Positions 12,561 through 24,509 of a DNA stretch of 64,000 nt are shown here, in pieces. Below the pieces are notes generated by a model. That model did not search any database. It was given only the letters and a program-made list of their open reading frames with translations, and had not been told where the DNA came from. The stretch covers positions 318,804 to 382,803 of the forward strand of contig ML976731.1 of assembly GCA_010015655.1 (NCBI GenBank), given 5' to 3'. Made by a program: the position numbers and the translations under genes. Numbering within the stretch: the first letter of the stretch is position 1; every line of letters starts with the position of its first letter. This DNA is from Bimuria novae-zelandiae CBS 107.79. Lineage: Eukaryota > Ascomycota > Dothideomycetes > Pleosporales > Didymosphaeriaceae.

Positions 12561-13567
12561 ATGGGCTATACGTACCTAAGCTTATTCAGGATAAGGGAAG
12601 GATAGGTTAAGGGTAAAGCGTCTCGTGGATATTTTGTAGTCGAGAGTAGTAGTAGCAACGCTAGGTTTATAAATAATCTAATTTTATAATAAACTGTAGA
12701 ATAACTAACTAGGAGGTTTACTAATCTATTATAGAAGATCTACTCGTAGTGTATAAAAGTTAATTATAAAGAGTAGGAAAAGTACAGAAAGTATCCTAGA
12801 CTATATACTAATTATCTTATTTTTTAATATCTTAGAATTGCTTTAGTTTCCGAGGAGACTTACTCCTTAGTAAGGTATTTTTTTTAGTTTTTTTTACTAA
12901 GCTAGTGTGTTTTTAGGATTCTATCCTCTTAGTAGGATTCTATCCTCTTAGTAGGATCCTAATTACGTAACTACTAACCTAATCCTACTCCGTTCGCTAG
13001 CGTGCTAGGCCTTATTAGCCCTTCTATATAATCCTTTACTAACCTATAATTCACGAGAGCTATATAGCTATAACTCTTCGTGATTATAACACGCTGCCTC
13101 TATTAGTATACGTAAGTTAGTTAAGGCTATAGTTACGTGCTAGAATAGCTACTATAGTGTAATTAAGCGTAAAATTAAACTTTTATAAGCTATTACTTTA
13201 TATATTAATTATTATATAATAGAGACTAAAGTAGCTAAATCTACTATGCGAACTTATAGTAATAAGATTCTATTAGTATTATAATAAATAAGGTTAATAG
13301 GGCTTATAGTTGTAAATTAGGTAGTTATTAATAATTGTATTACTATACTGTAGTTACTTAAGTTTATAGCTAATTACTTTTGTAATTATAGTAAAAGTAG
13401 TTATTACAGCACGCTATATAAGGTAATTTTTATATTAAAATTTATAATTACTAAGTTAGATACCTATCTTAAACTTTATAAAGACGTTAATTTTACCTTA
13501 ATTAAGGAGTCTATAAACTACTTACTAATTAACTTATGCGCCGCGAAAAAGAAAGTAATTAAATACT

Positions 13568-13739
13568 TAGTACAAAAGGCACCTTACTAGAGCTTTCTGC
13601 GCTAGCTGGGGTTAAGTCGAGTAGCCAAGCAGCCAAGCACGCGATCCCCTAAACTTATAAATAGCTAGTTATTATAGAGCTTCCTCTTCTTAATAGACTT
13701 TATTTTTAAGCTCCCTAATCGTTATAAATATACGCTATA
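13568..13739 (+). repeat. left LTR of element A
   Basis: 172 bp, starting TAGTACAAAAGG and ending GCTATA; TG/CA ends altered by transitions. It matches 15759-15930 and, inverted, both LTRs of element B. Confidence 0.82.
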
Positions 13740-14209
13740 GTTATAAGCCTAATATTTTTTATAATACTTTATAATATACTTGCTTTATCCTAGCTAATAA
13801 TTATAATAATAAATTATTTTTTGCTTTTTATTATCTTTACGCTTACATCTTAATGCTTATAACCTATAATAGAGCTAGAATATATAATAACTACTATAAA
13901 GCTCTTAGTAAGTAACTAATTTATAAATTATAACTTATTCCTATCTTAGTACGCGTAGCTTAAGTACCACGTAAAAGCTTAAAGGATATAAAGTTATATT
14001 AACTTTAAGGATCCTAAGTAGATAAATATACACAACTAGGCTCTAAAGCTACTAAATATAAATACTAAGGGCAAGCCTTATGCATAATAACTTAAGCGCT
14101 ATAAGCTAAAGTCTACTATTTATAGTTAGTTTATAATAAAGCTTTAGGTACTTTAGAACTAGGTCTATACTATAGTTAATTTATAAAGGCTAAAGCTTAT
14201 AATACTATA

Positions 14210-14642
14210 TGTTATGAGGCTCTCACACCTTGTTCCGATCCGGGTTAGGGCGGTAAGGTATCGTGGTGCTTCAAGGATTATTTAGTGGTACAAGTTAATG
14301 CGACACTTAGCGCGGCTGGACAATTCAATCTTATAACGAATAAGATAACTATTAGTCTATATAGGAGAACGTACTCGCACAGAAGATATATAAGTTAACT
14401 ACGAGGAAGGAAACAACAATAGGAAAGTCGCTACACTATATACTAGCCTATTCCTTCTTCGTAGTCCCGCCAAGGCCCTGTAGTCCCATGGGACTTCCCT
14501 TTATGCGGGACTTCGTCACGTGACTGCTGACTAAGCTGCCCCGCGCCCGTTAGGTCCCGTTAACTCTGCTACTTCGTCAACAATTACTCTCTTGGCGTAA
14601 TTGTCTGGCTTCTTCATCCTTGTGGGGTTCGTGGTCGTAACA
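14210..14642 (-). mobile_element. solo LTR R1, little RIP, inside element A
   Basis: 433 bp, TG..CA ends (TGTTACGACC on the minus strand; ATAACA end), flanked by a perfect 5-bp duplication CTATA (14205-14209 and 14643-14647). Nearly identical, in opposite orientation, to R2 at 23219-23652. It stands out as GC-richer and unmutated within RIP-decayed DNA, so it arrived, or was reduced to a solo LTR, after RIP of its surroundings. Confidence 0.9.
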
Positions 14643-15758
14643 CTATAGTTAAGTAAGTAGTAGACGCTGTAGGCGCTAATTAAAGAACTTAAAAATAATC
14701 TTTATTTAAGTAATAAAAATTAGAAGGAGTAGGTATAATATATATATAAAGAGGTTACCCTACGCCTACAAAGTAGCAGAATAATAAATATAACTAAATA
14801 GCTATCCGAATGGAACCGCGTGCACGCTAACGCTATACTCCTAGATCTTTTAAAGATAAAGGGTACGCTACTAATAAAGGATTTCCTACGCTTAGCACTA
14901 TAATATAACTATAAATAGGCTTAAAGACAGCTTAATAACCTATCGCGACTAGGCGTAGTAGTAACTCTATTTCTAAAAGGATACGCTCGCTAGCTCGCGT
15001 AGCTTAACTAAATAATTAAGCACGTAGGTATATACGCTACGCTTAAAGGGCGCACTCCTAAAATAAGCTATAAGTACCTATATAGAGTAAATAGCTAGTA
15101 TTAATAGAAGCTTATAAAGTATAACCGCCTTTAGTACGCGCTCTAGGGAGAAGCTCTTTATAAGCTTTATAATAAGCTTATAAGTAAGGAGATTAGTAAA
15201 ATTAGGAGCTAAATTTAAAAAGATTAGTAGAAGGTATTATTAACTAAGCTTAAATATAAGGGGTAGATAGTAGACCCTCCTCTAGTCTTTCTAGGGAATA
15301 TTAAAGCATAGATTATAATAAGCCTATAAGTAAGTAAGCCTTTACTAGCTAGGCGCTATAATCCTATAGCTACCTATTTTTTATATTTATATATATAGGT
15401 ACTCACACGGGTTATATTATAAGTAAATAGCTACCCTTAAATATTTATTAAAGCTTTATAGTAAAAGTATGCTATTTTTTTTTTTTTTTTTTTTTACGCA
15501 GGTACTCCCGCGGGTTATATTATAAGTAGATAATTACCTTTAAATATTTATTAAAACTTTATAGTAGAAGTACGCTATTTCCTTTTTTTTCCTTACCTTT
15601 TTTTTAGAACTATATATAAACTAGCTACTTAGACTAATTACCTAACAAGCTAAAAATCTAAGCTAGACGCTTTTTAAGCTCTACGCGTAAGTTTACTACC
15701 TTTTATACTTTAAGTTATTATTTAGCTTATTTTACTACGCTCTATAAGCTAAGGGGTG

Positions 15759-15930
15759 TATTATAAAAGATATTTTATTAGAGCTTTTTAGGCTAGCTAG
15801 GGTTAAGCTAAGTAGCTAAGTAGCTAAGCACGCGATTTCTTAAACTTATAAATAGCTAGTTATTATAGAGCTTCTTTTCCTTAATAGACTTTGTTTTCGA
15901 GCTCCCTGATTATTGTGACTGTGTACTACA
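15759..15930 (+). repeat. right LTR of element A
   Basis: 172 bp, starting TATTATAAAAG and ending GTACTACA, followed directly by the ATACT target duplication. Confidence 0.82.
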
Positions 15931-16309
15931 ATACTTTAAAAAGCTACCTAAAGCACCTATTTACTATGCTACTATAGTACTCTAGCTATGCTATAAGATA
16001 TACTATAAGTGTTTATAGCTAAGGTCCATAACTACTGCTACGCGTAGTTTCTGCAACTATAGGCAGCCTATAAGCTTACTAACGCTATAACTATAATACT
16101 AATTATACTACTAAAGCCCTTAATAAGTAGCTTTAATAATATTATTAGTTTTATACTTAACGCTAGCGATCGCGAGTACACTAAAATAATAAAAAATAAG
16201 TATAATTAGAAGATAAAAGGGCTACTATAAATAGCTTAATAATATAAAATAGGTATTATAGCTATATAGTACTAGCTTAGGTTAAACTAAAGTACCTATA
16301 TCTTTTATA

Positions 16310-16520
16310 GCTTATAATTAACTTACTTTTAATCCCTACTACTAGTAGCGACTGTAAAATAGTCTTCTTTAGTACTAGCGATATAGAGGCGGAAAATAAG
16401 CTTATAGTTACTAGGTACCCTAATTTATATGTAGTAATAGATAAGGGCAGGTTTTAAGCTTCTAAGCACGATAGTAGTAGTATAGCACTATAAAGAAACG
16501 CTCGTTAAAAGCTTTAAAAT
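16310..16520 (+). pseudogene. hAT transposase relic, C-terminal dimerisation region
   Basis: On the far side of nested element A. Segments such as IVFFSTSDIEAENKL and SKHDSSSIAL resemble the C-terminal hAT dimerisation domain (usually a CERVFSSxGD pattern). It completes the transposase split by element A. Confidence 0.6.
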
Positions 16521-16733
16521 AAAGAAGTAAAAGGAGTTGCTATAGTAATTATTATATAAATTACCTTTTATAGTCTCTAGCGTCTTAGAATTTAAATAAA
16601 TGATTGAAATAAAAGCACCCCTATAGTCTATTAAAATTAAATAAATAAACTATAATACTATAAAATTGTTAAATAAAGCAAAAGTTAGCTTTAAATATTA
16701 TTTGTTTTGTTTGTTAACAACTCTGCTTTTGAC

Positions 16734-17566
16734 TGTGAAGGTGTAGATAGGAAGTTTTGATTTTTAAATGTCATACTTGAGCACTGCAATGGTAGCCTAG
16801 GCACATCCGTGTTCCTCGCATTGCCACGTAGGGCCTCCCACAGACCTATATATCGCATTGATGGATTGGCCATCGACGTCGTCGCAACTGTGCCGTTCTG
16901 ACAGTAGCAGATCTGCGCCGCATTGGCACGTTGGGACTCTCTTCTGCCCATTGCACGCGCACGGTTATTTAGACACTGCAACAATTGAAATAGAGACGCT
17001 TCCGCGGCCTAGCGACGTGTAAAACTTCTGCCTTCGTTCTTCACGTGTTGCAAGAGACGATCCTAAGTCATATAACGCACCATGTTGTGCGCGGAGCTCC
17101 GTGCCCACGAGTCATCGATGTGTGTTATAAGCTGTGAGAGGTGTATGGTTTGAACAAGCTTTACAAGGATGAAAAGGGTAGCAGAGGTGGCACAGAGAGG
17201 GAACTAAGGGTCTTGGGGGTCATTGTCCACCAGATTGTAGAGAAGTCGATGAGATGGTGTCGCCGAGGTGAGATCCAGATAGTCTGCCTGTGGCTGGACG
17301 ATCTAACTCATCCACACCACGTAAGAAAAGCGTCACTACCAACTGGTAGCATACAATCCGGAATTGAAGGATCGCGTCCACCTGCGTCTTTGGGGAAAAT
17401 AGTCCCAAGAATCCTCGCAGCAGCAGCATGCCAGCAGCCTTATATTCCAGCGATCCACGCTGCATTGCTCTTGCATCTCTCCAGTCCGCTTATTTCGTCT
17501 TCGACCGACCCCCACTCGACTTCTTGTCACTGTAGCTCGACGATCGAGAATTCAATGCCGGCCTAT
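16734..17566. other. host DNA island, 3' flank of the small membrane-protein gene
   Basis: Balanced composition. Before the hAT insertion it was continuous with 10602. A plus-strand ORF of 145 codons (17141-17578) overlaps the tail of the minus-strand gene and shows no domain; judged non-coding. No RNA gene seen. Confidence 0.5.
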
Positions 17567-17969
17567 CTATGCAATTAGCCCTGAAACATCTTTTCGTCCC
17601 AGAAGCATTACGTACGCCGAGCCATCAGCCTGCGCTGCATTCCATGTCTTCACGAATGCCTTTTGTGTGCGGTCGGTGTAGTCCTCGGCCTTGACCTCCT
17701 TCACAGCCACCTTCGCTCCATCCTTGGTGAAGATGACATTCTTCTTCTCCATTTTTCGGACGCCGCGTTCGGCTAGTTCGTTGGAATAGAGGTAGATCTA
17801 GATATCACCTAGGTATCAGCTAATTGATTGGAGGAGCAAGAGCCTCTCGTACGCTAAACAAGTGGAAGTGTTGCGAGCAGAAAGAGCATACCTGATAGCC
17901 TACCCATCCTGCACCCGCAACCACAGCAAACAAAATGACCAGAGGAATGAGATTGCCTATCGCGCCCAT
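17567..17969 (-). CDS. small single-pass membrane protein, conserved fungal type
   Basis: Two exons: 17969-17892 (MGAIGNLIPLVILFAVVAG, start of a hydrophobic segment to about residue 26) and 17797-17567 (IYLYSNELAERGVRKMEKK, then NVIFTKDGAKVAVKEVKAED). The intron 17798-17891 is 94 nt, GTATGC..TAG, with a CTGAT branch-like site. Total 102 residues: one N-terminal transmembrane helix, then a basic and charged tail facing the other side. Short proteins of this layout are widespread in ascomycetes with no assigned function known to me. The last about 25 residues are less typical than the rest, so the exact 3' end is the weakest part. It is the only intact gene between the two repeat blocks, with no RIP damage. 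Confidence 0.75.
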
Positions 17970-18628
17970 TTTCGCGTCTTTCTCTTTCTTCAAATGTGTC
18001 GTGTGCCTGGAGTTCCTGCTCTAACGCTTCTAAACTGCCTGTCTTACAGCGCTGCTGTCGAACGCGGGGTAACCGTCACACGAGCGCCTTACGTGCTCTA
18101 CTGTCGCACAACCGCAGTAAAAAAATGAGAACAAAAACGGACGTGATGAATGGAAGGAGGTATCGCAGGCAGGTTGAAAAGGAAACGAAGTTGCAGTTTA
18201 ATTACGTCGAACGGAGTGTGCACAACGGCGTTTCACGTTTTCCAGCTGGGGATGAAACACGCCGCAAGGCACATGCGCGGTTCGCGCAGGGGTTACCATG
18301 TCTCGGCTGTCAGCGCGCAACATCACTCAATACGCAACCCCGCATGATCGCGCACCTACTTTGACGCGCCATAACTCTACTAATATGGACCTAATTAATG
18401 CTGCGATATCAGTAATTAAATTATAAAACTTAAAAGATTTTTTATTATATAATAAAATTATAAAATAATTTAGCGTTATATATTTAATATTAATACGTAG
18501 GCACTAACGCATTACGTAGGCACATATAATTACTAATACTATATACTATATATATAGCCTATAATAAGAAAAGTAGCTTTTATAATATATTAAATACCTT
18601 GCTAAACGTGGCCTTTGTCTTATATAGT
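17970..18628. other. promoter-side host DNA passing into AT-rich repeat block
   Basis: To about 18390 the DNA is host-like and should carry the promoter of the membrane-protein gene. From about 18400 it turns AT-rich. The 10-mer ACGTAGGCAC occurs twice near 18495-18525. No gene seen in the second half. Confidence 0.5.
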
Positions 18629-18938
18629 TATTAAATCCTTCGGAACAGTTAGTCCTAAAGGTGACTAGGGTTAGTTCTTAAGTAAAAGTAATATTAAAAT
18701 ATATAAAAGGTATGAATAGCTCGCGCGTATTAGTAGAGTTATTAGTATTAAAAGTAAACTATAGTTATAAATAAATTAATTAGCGCTAAAATATAATCTA
18801 AATAATAGATTAATACACTAGGTTAAACACAAAGTTAGAAGGTCTGTCTTTAGTATTCTTATATATAAATCTTGTCTTATAGATCTTAGAGTCTTATTTA
18901 TCCTAAGATTCTATGTGTTAAGATATTCCTAAGACTTC
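18629..18938. repeat. solo LTR X1, left part (split by copia element)
   Basis: Starts TATTAAATCC after the target duplication ATAGT (18624-18628). It continues beyond the copia insertion at 24738-24861, where it ends CCTAATA and is followed by ATAGT (24862-24866). Combined length 434 bp; it aligns with X2 (432 bp). TG/CA ends are RIP-altered. Confidence 0.78.
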
Positions 18939-19161
18939 TGTCAGATTAAAAGGTAATCTTGATAAGATGGAATGATTATTAATTAATCTAAGGTTATTGT
19001 CTCTTGTCTAAGTATCTAAGAGGTGAGACGCCTCTATATCCCTTACTTTATTATAGAATGCAAGGGTGGAAGCCACCTTAGGCAAAGGTAGAATACGTCT
19101 CTAGTAAGGATACAAGTGCGCCAGCCACCTTACCAAAATAAAGGGACTATATAATTAAACA
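18939..19161 (-). repeat. 3' LTR of copia element
   Basis: 223 bp, TGTCAGATT..AAACA as read on the plus strand, the less mutated of the two LTR starts. It is bounded by ACTTC on the left and internal CACCCCCTTAGC on the right. Confidence 0.85.
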
Positions 19162-20280
19162 CACCCCCTTAGCTTAGGCGTATCCTTAAGCTAGAAACTA
19201 TCTATTAGTAATCTAATACTATTATTCTTTATAGTTTAATTTTAAAAGCTTCTATCCTTTGCTCTAGCGTAAGTAGGTTAACCTCTTTATGTATAATCTT
19301 ATCTTTAATCTCTGTAAGTCCTAATTTATTTAAAAACTTACTCTACTTATTAGCTAGTAAGGCCTTTATAAGCCTATCTATAACTATGTCCTCTAAGCGT
19401 TAATAGTTTATCTTAATTGTCCCTAATGCGACCTTTTGTCTTAGCTAATAATTATAAATATTTATATAGTAAAGCTTAGTCTGTAGTTTAGCAATCTCTT
19501 TAGTAATAAGTTAGATTATTTACTAATTATTATAATTAATGATAATAAGGGAATTGCTAAGGTTAATCTTTAGCTCCTTTAGTAATTATAAGGTAAATAA
19601 AGCCTTTTTAACAACTTATAAGAGAGCTAGTAATTTAGCCTCTATAGTTAATATAGTAACTGTATCTTGCTTATTTACTTTTTAGGTAATTAGCTTACTA
19701 AATAGCTTAATAATATATCCTTATAAGCTCTTGCGGTCGAGCGTATTATTAGTAAAAAATACGTTACTTACTACTTTTAAAGTATCTACACCCCTAAGCT
19801 AAAGACCTAGTAATCTAGTATTAGTAAGGTAGAGAAAAACTTAATTAGCAGCTACTTAGTACTCTTTACTTAAGTTTATTAAAAATTATAATAGTTAAAA
19901 ACTTATAAAAGTAATATTTAGTTACGTAATTACTATAGCGTAGAGAATTAATCCTATTTTCTACTAATATTAGTTAACTTTAGCCTTGCTAGCGAGTCTA
20001 GTTTAAGGAAGTAGTTTAACTACTACTATAAGTATTTTATACTATATCTTATGTTTATTAATAAGGCGCGAGATTTTGTTAATATATAAAGCTTACAAAA
20101 GCTAGATCTTTCTATTTAGGCGGTCTCTAATAATTTCGACCCCTAGAAACCACTATAGTTTATTACTATTAGTAAGTGTAAATTTAGTACTTATTTTTAC
20201 TAGAGTAGCTTTAGTAGCTTGCTTTTATCACTTGTTGTACGTAATAATAAGGTTATTTATATAAAAGAAGATAATAATAC

Positions 20281-20511
20281 CATCCTTAATAAGACAGCAT
20301 GGCTCGTGGGGCACTGTTTAGAAACCCATATCACGGAGCATTAATGTAAACTCTCTCTGCCAGAGTAGTAAAGATATACGCAGCCCGTAGAGTGCTTTGT
20401 GTAGTTAGAGGACTGTGCCTGCTCGCGAGTAACCACGAGGCATCCTCATGTAGATTTCTCTGTCCAGCTTTGCGTGGATAAAAGCATTAGTAACGTCGTG
20501 TTAAATAAGCT
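20281..20511 (-). pseudogene. copia reverse transcriptase fragment
   Basis: Minus-strand translation shows the copia RT signature in order: DVTNAFIHAKLDREIYMRMP, GY.., LHKALYGLR, WQREF, then IIIFFYINN, where copia has YVDD. The catalytic Asp pair reads Asn-Asn, each one G-to-A change away, so the enzyme is dead. In-frame stops occur at a codon before LHKALYGLR and after MGF. This roughly 220-bp patch keeps a much higher GC content than the rest of the element. Confidence 0.85.
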
Positions 20512-23218
20512 CTAGGTTAAACTAAGCTATAATTACTATAAGTATATAAAATAATTATCCTGCTAGCGTTACTACGTAGGTATATTATAAAGTAAGGTAC
20601 TACTATTAATCGCCTTTTACTACTAACCTCGCCTTACACTTCTATAATTAATAGTACTTATTAAACTTATAGGTATATACCTATATATAATTAAGGATTT
20701 AATACCCTACTACTTTTATTAGAGTAGTAATAACTTTACTTTAAAACTTTATTTTTTTATAGCTCTAAAGATAGGATTGCTTAGCCTCCTTTTATATATT
20801 ATAGAGAGGATAATCCTTAAGCTTTCTTTAGTATATAGGTGCCTTTAGTAGCATGCTCTAATACGGCTTCTTACTTACTATAATTATTTATTAAAGTTAT
20901 GCCTTATTAAGAGCCTTACTATTATATTTATTACTACTACTAGCTTTAGTACCTGCTATAAAGGCTACGGCCTACGGGCTTATTTATAATTACCCTGTTT
21001 ATATTACTAAGAATAAGAGCTAATTATCTCCTACTATTAATTATATAAGGAGTGTAACTAGTAGTAGCGTTAATAAAGGCGTTAGGTAATTATAGTTAGC
21101 CTTTTAACTTTACCTATACTTTTAGACCCCTTTAACCTCTTCCTTTAGTGTCTTAGTAATTATCTTATCTTTATAAAAGGACTCCGTAACTTAATCCTAT
21201 TAAGGTAAGGGAGGTAGCTCTATTAATTATACCTAAGCTACTATCTCTTCTAGTATATTATATATAAAGTTATCTATTAGGTCTTTTATTTTGCCTAAGA
21301 ACACTATATTTTTATTAAAAATAACGTTATAAGTGCTTATTATCTTCGCGAGGGATAGAATCTAGATCCTCTAAATATTAGTTAATTAGTAACTAATAAG
21401 GTATCTAATCTAGGCTTTTAGATCTAGCCTTTATAGTTTACTCTTACTATATTTTATATCGTCTATTATCGCGAACGCTTTGTAGCTATATATCTTTAAG
21501 TAAGCTTAATTAGGCTTCTTTAGTTAAGTAATAACGCTATTTTAAAAGGCTACTATTGTAAAGAACATTTATATAGTAATTACTATTAATTATCGTACTT
21601 TAGCGTTTAGTTATAGAGGTATATAGCTGCTTAAATAAATTTAGGGCATATTTACTAAGGTAAATTTAAATTAAGATGTATTACGCGAGATTTCTCCTAA
21701 ATTACACCCCCTAAATATTTAGCTCCTTTATTTTATATTTAGGTATTAGATACTAAGGTCTTAATCTTAATGCCCTGCGCTAAGTATCACTTCCTAACGT
21801 TTACCTTAATAAAGAAGATCTTGTTATTAGATTTAATAACCTTTACTATAACGTTAAATTATACTTTTATAAATCGTATAAAAGTGCTTAGTAGTTTAGT
21901 AATTAAGCGTGCTAGTTAGTTATCCTTAAAATAGAAGTTCTATGCAAAGCTAGAGAATTAATTAATAATTAGTATTTAGCTCTTCTCTCCTATTAAGCTA
22001 TCTACTTTATAGTTATAAAAATTAATTATAACTTATTTACAAGAGCTTTTAGTTAGCTTCCTAGCTTGCTAGCGTATTTACTATTTTAGTTTTATTTTTC
22101 TACAGGGGTTATACTTAATAGTAGGGAGGTCTTTAATCTTTACCGCTTTAGATTACTACACGAGGTATTCGAGAGCCTAAGGGCCTAAATAGCCTAATTA
22201 TTAGTACTAGGTTAATATATTTACATTCTATAGTCTTTATTTAGTGCGTATATTAGTCTTGTGGGTAGCATGCGTAGCTTTAGTATAAGTACTACCTACT
22301 AGCCTTATCCTATATTCTAACACCCACTGTCTATGCAGCTCTTAAAGTTCTACTAGTATAGTATTATTTTTTTTCTTTAGAGTTATTAGATCCTCTTATA
22401 TATCCTACTAAAGGCCTTGCCTTTAGAGTAATTAGAATAATACTAGATTATAGAGTAGATTTAGGTAATAGGTAATATTATCTAGCCTAATTATTTAGTT
22501 ACCTCTTATGCTTTATAGTCTAAAATAGACGCTCTCGTATCCTTTTATCTATACTTATGCGTTACCCGCCCATATAAAGTCTCCTGGTAATAGTGGCCTA
22601 AAAGAGACGAAGCAATTAATATTGTTAAAAATATAGCAAGTAGTGCCTAAATTAAGTATAGCTAAGTATCGTAATAGATACGTATTTAGGTTAGTATAGA
22701 AGGATGCGGCATTAAAGCTTGCTAGAATTTTAGTAATCTAGCGTCTATCTAGTTACTTATTATTAGCTTTAGTAATTTAAGTAAGAGTAAGAGTATATAA
22801 TTATTTTAATTTAGAGTTCTGTAACCTAGCCCTAAAATCTTACAATTTAGATCTTTTAACTACCTTTAGGCTTTCTTAAAGCTCTAAGTTATTTTCTAGC
22901 CTATATCTTATTAGAGCAGCTATTCTAGGTTTTAGCCTAAACTAATTTAGCTACTTATCTAAAAAAGCGTAAAAGTAGTCTTATAATACGTAGCGTTATT
23001 TATAAGTAAGGCACTTAAGGCTACTAGCTATTACTAACTTATTATTTATAATCGCAGACTACTTAGCTCTAGTACGTTAACTATTATTTTATTATTTATA
23101 ATTCTAAGGTCTTCCTTAGCTTTTAAATAATACTACTTTATTTATAAGAGAGGCGTCCCTATCTATAGCCTAGATAAATTTACTACCGTTAGTGAGAAAT
23201 AAACCTATAGTAGTAAAA

Positions 23219-23652
23219 TGTTACGACCACGAACCCCACAAGGATGAAGAAGCCAGACAATTACGCCAAGAGAGTAATTGTTGACGAAGTAGCAGAGTTA
23301 ACGGGACCTAACGGGGCGCGGGGCAGCTTAGTCAGCAGTCACGTGACGAAGTCCCGCATAAAGGGAAGTCCCATGGGACTACAGGGCCTTGGCGGGACTA
23401 CGAAGAAGGAATAGGCTAGTATATAGTGTGGCGACTTTCCTATTGTTGTTTCCTTCCTCGTAGTTAACTTATATATCTTCTGTGCGAGTACGTTCTCCTA
23501 TACAGACTAATAGTTATCTTATTCGTTATAAGATTAGATTGTCTAGCCACGCTAAGTGTCGCATTAACTTGTACCACTGAATAATCCGTGAAGCACCACG
23601 ATACCTTACCACCCTAATCCGGATCGGAACAAGGTGTGAGAGCCTTATAACA
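23219..23652 (+). mobile_element. solo LTR R2, little RIP, inside copia element
   Basis: 434 bp, TGTTACGACC..ATAACA, flanked by a perfect 5-bp duplication TAAAA (23214-23218 and 23653-23657). Near-identical to R1 at 14210-14642 apart from scattered substitutions and one extra G. No internal sequence remains, so it arose by LTR-LTR recombination or is one of a family of solo LTRs. Confidence 0.9.
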
Positions 23653-24509
23653 TAAAAGCGCCCTTTTATTTGCCCTTAATTAGGTGCTGCAGGATTATGT
23701 AGTCTTAGAAGAGTTTTATTATATACTTTTATAAGATAATTATATCCTTACTTCTATATTGCTAGCAGGTTATTACCTATATAGGTGCGACATAGATAAC
23801 TGCCTTTATAAAGTCTTCTTTAACTAAGTCTAGCCTTTAAAGCTCTATAACGTGATTAGTCTCTACTTCTATAGCTACATAATTATACTTAAATGGCTAT
23901 ATAGCCTATAATCTAGCTATTCTTATTAGCTTAAAAGCCTCTTAGTATCGTGCCCTTACTTATTAATATTTATCTTAATAGTTAACCCTAATTATAATTA
24001 TAAAGTTATTAATCTATTACTTTAATATTATTTTAAAAATATAGTAATTATTCTATAGGTACGTAGAGATTATTAATTAGAAAAAGGTAACTACCTTATT
24101 AAGGTCTGCCTTTTCTTCTTAGTAGGCTTAATCTATAATCTTATAGGTCTCGAGCTATCCTTTATAGTAGTTAATATCGTCCTTATATGCTTTCGCACCC
24201 GCTAGTAATAGATATAATAGTAATAGTAGTGCACTATTTAAGTTTATAGTTATATAGACAGCGTTTAGCTAGTAGTTACTTATTAATAAAGGCACCAGTA
24301 TCGCGGGTTTCTACTTTAGTTTATCTATTAGCGCTAGGTTAATAATATTCTAGACTTTTAGAAATTAGCATCTTATTTTAAGCTAATTTAGCTATAGCGT
24401 ATAGTTCGTGTAGTTAGTTAGAATTACTGTAGGATCTCTAAGAGTTAATAAGGCCATAGTAATTAGCTTAGTTAAGGTAGTAATTAATTAAGGCAGTAAG
24501 ACTCTTAAT

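Larger units (their letters stand above)
13568..15930 (+). mobile_element. short non-coding LTR retroelement, copy A (TRIM-like), nested in hAT
   Basis: Two direct 172-bp LTRs (13568-13739 and 15759-15930) bound an internal part with no recognisable gag or pol. Flanking 5-bp target duplication ATACT (13563-13567 and 15931-15935). A purine run AAGGGGTG just before the right LTR fits a polypurine tract. Length is 2,363 bp, of which 438 bp is the nested solo LTR and its duplicated site, leaving 1,925 bp. The inverted copy B (25327-27252) is 1,926 bp, so the intact size is certain. Being non-coding, it must have been moved by another element. Confidence 0.85.
10611..16725 (+). mobile_element. hAT DNA transposon, RIP-decayed, with nested LTR element
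   Basis: Ends are inverted repeats. The left begins TAAGGTTGTCAACAAAC and the right, read inward, CAGAGTTGTTAACAAAC; all differences are transitions, so the original end was CAGGGTTG-like, the classic hAT terminus. Flanking 8-bp target duplication: CTTTTAAC at 10603-10610 and CTTTTGAC at 16726-16733, differing by one G/A. Transposase remnants on the plus strand lie on both sides of the nested element A (13568-15930). Without the insertion the element is about 3.7 kb, normal for autonomous fungal hATs. Inactive through many stops. Confidence 0.85.

Noticed and set aside
17141..17578. Plus-strand ORF of 145 codons
   Set aside because: Overlaps the tail of the opposite-strand gene, no recognisable domain.
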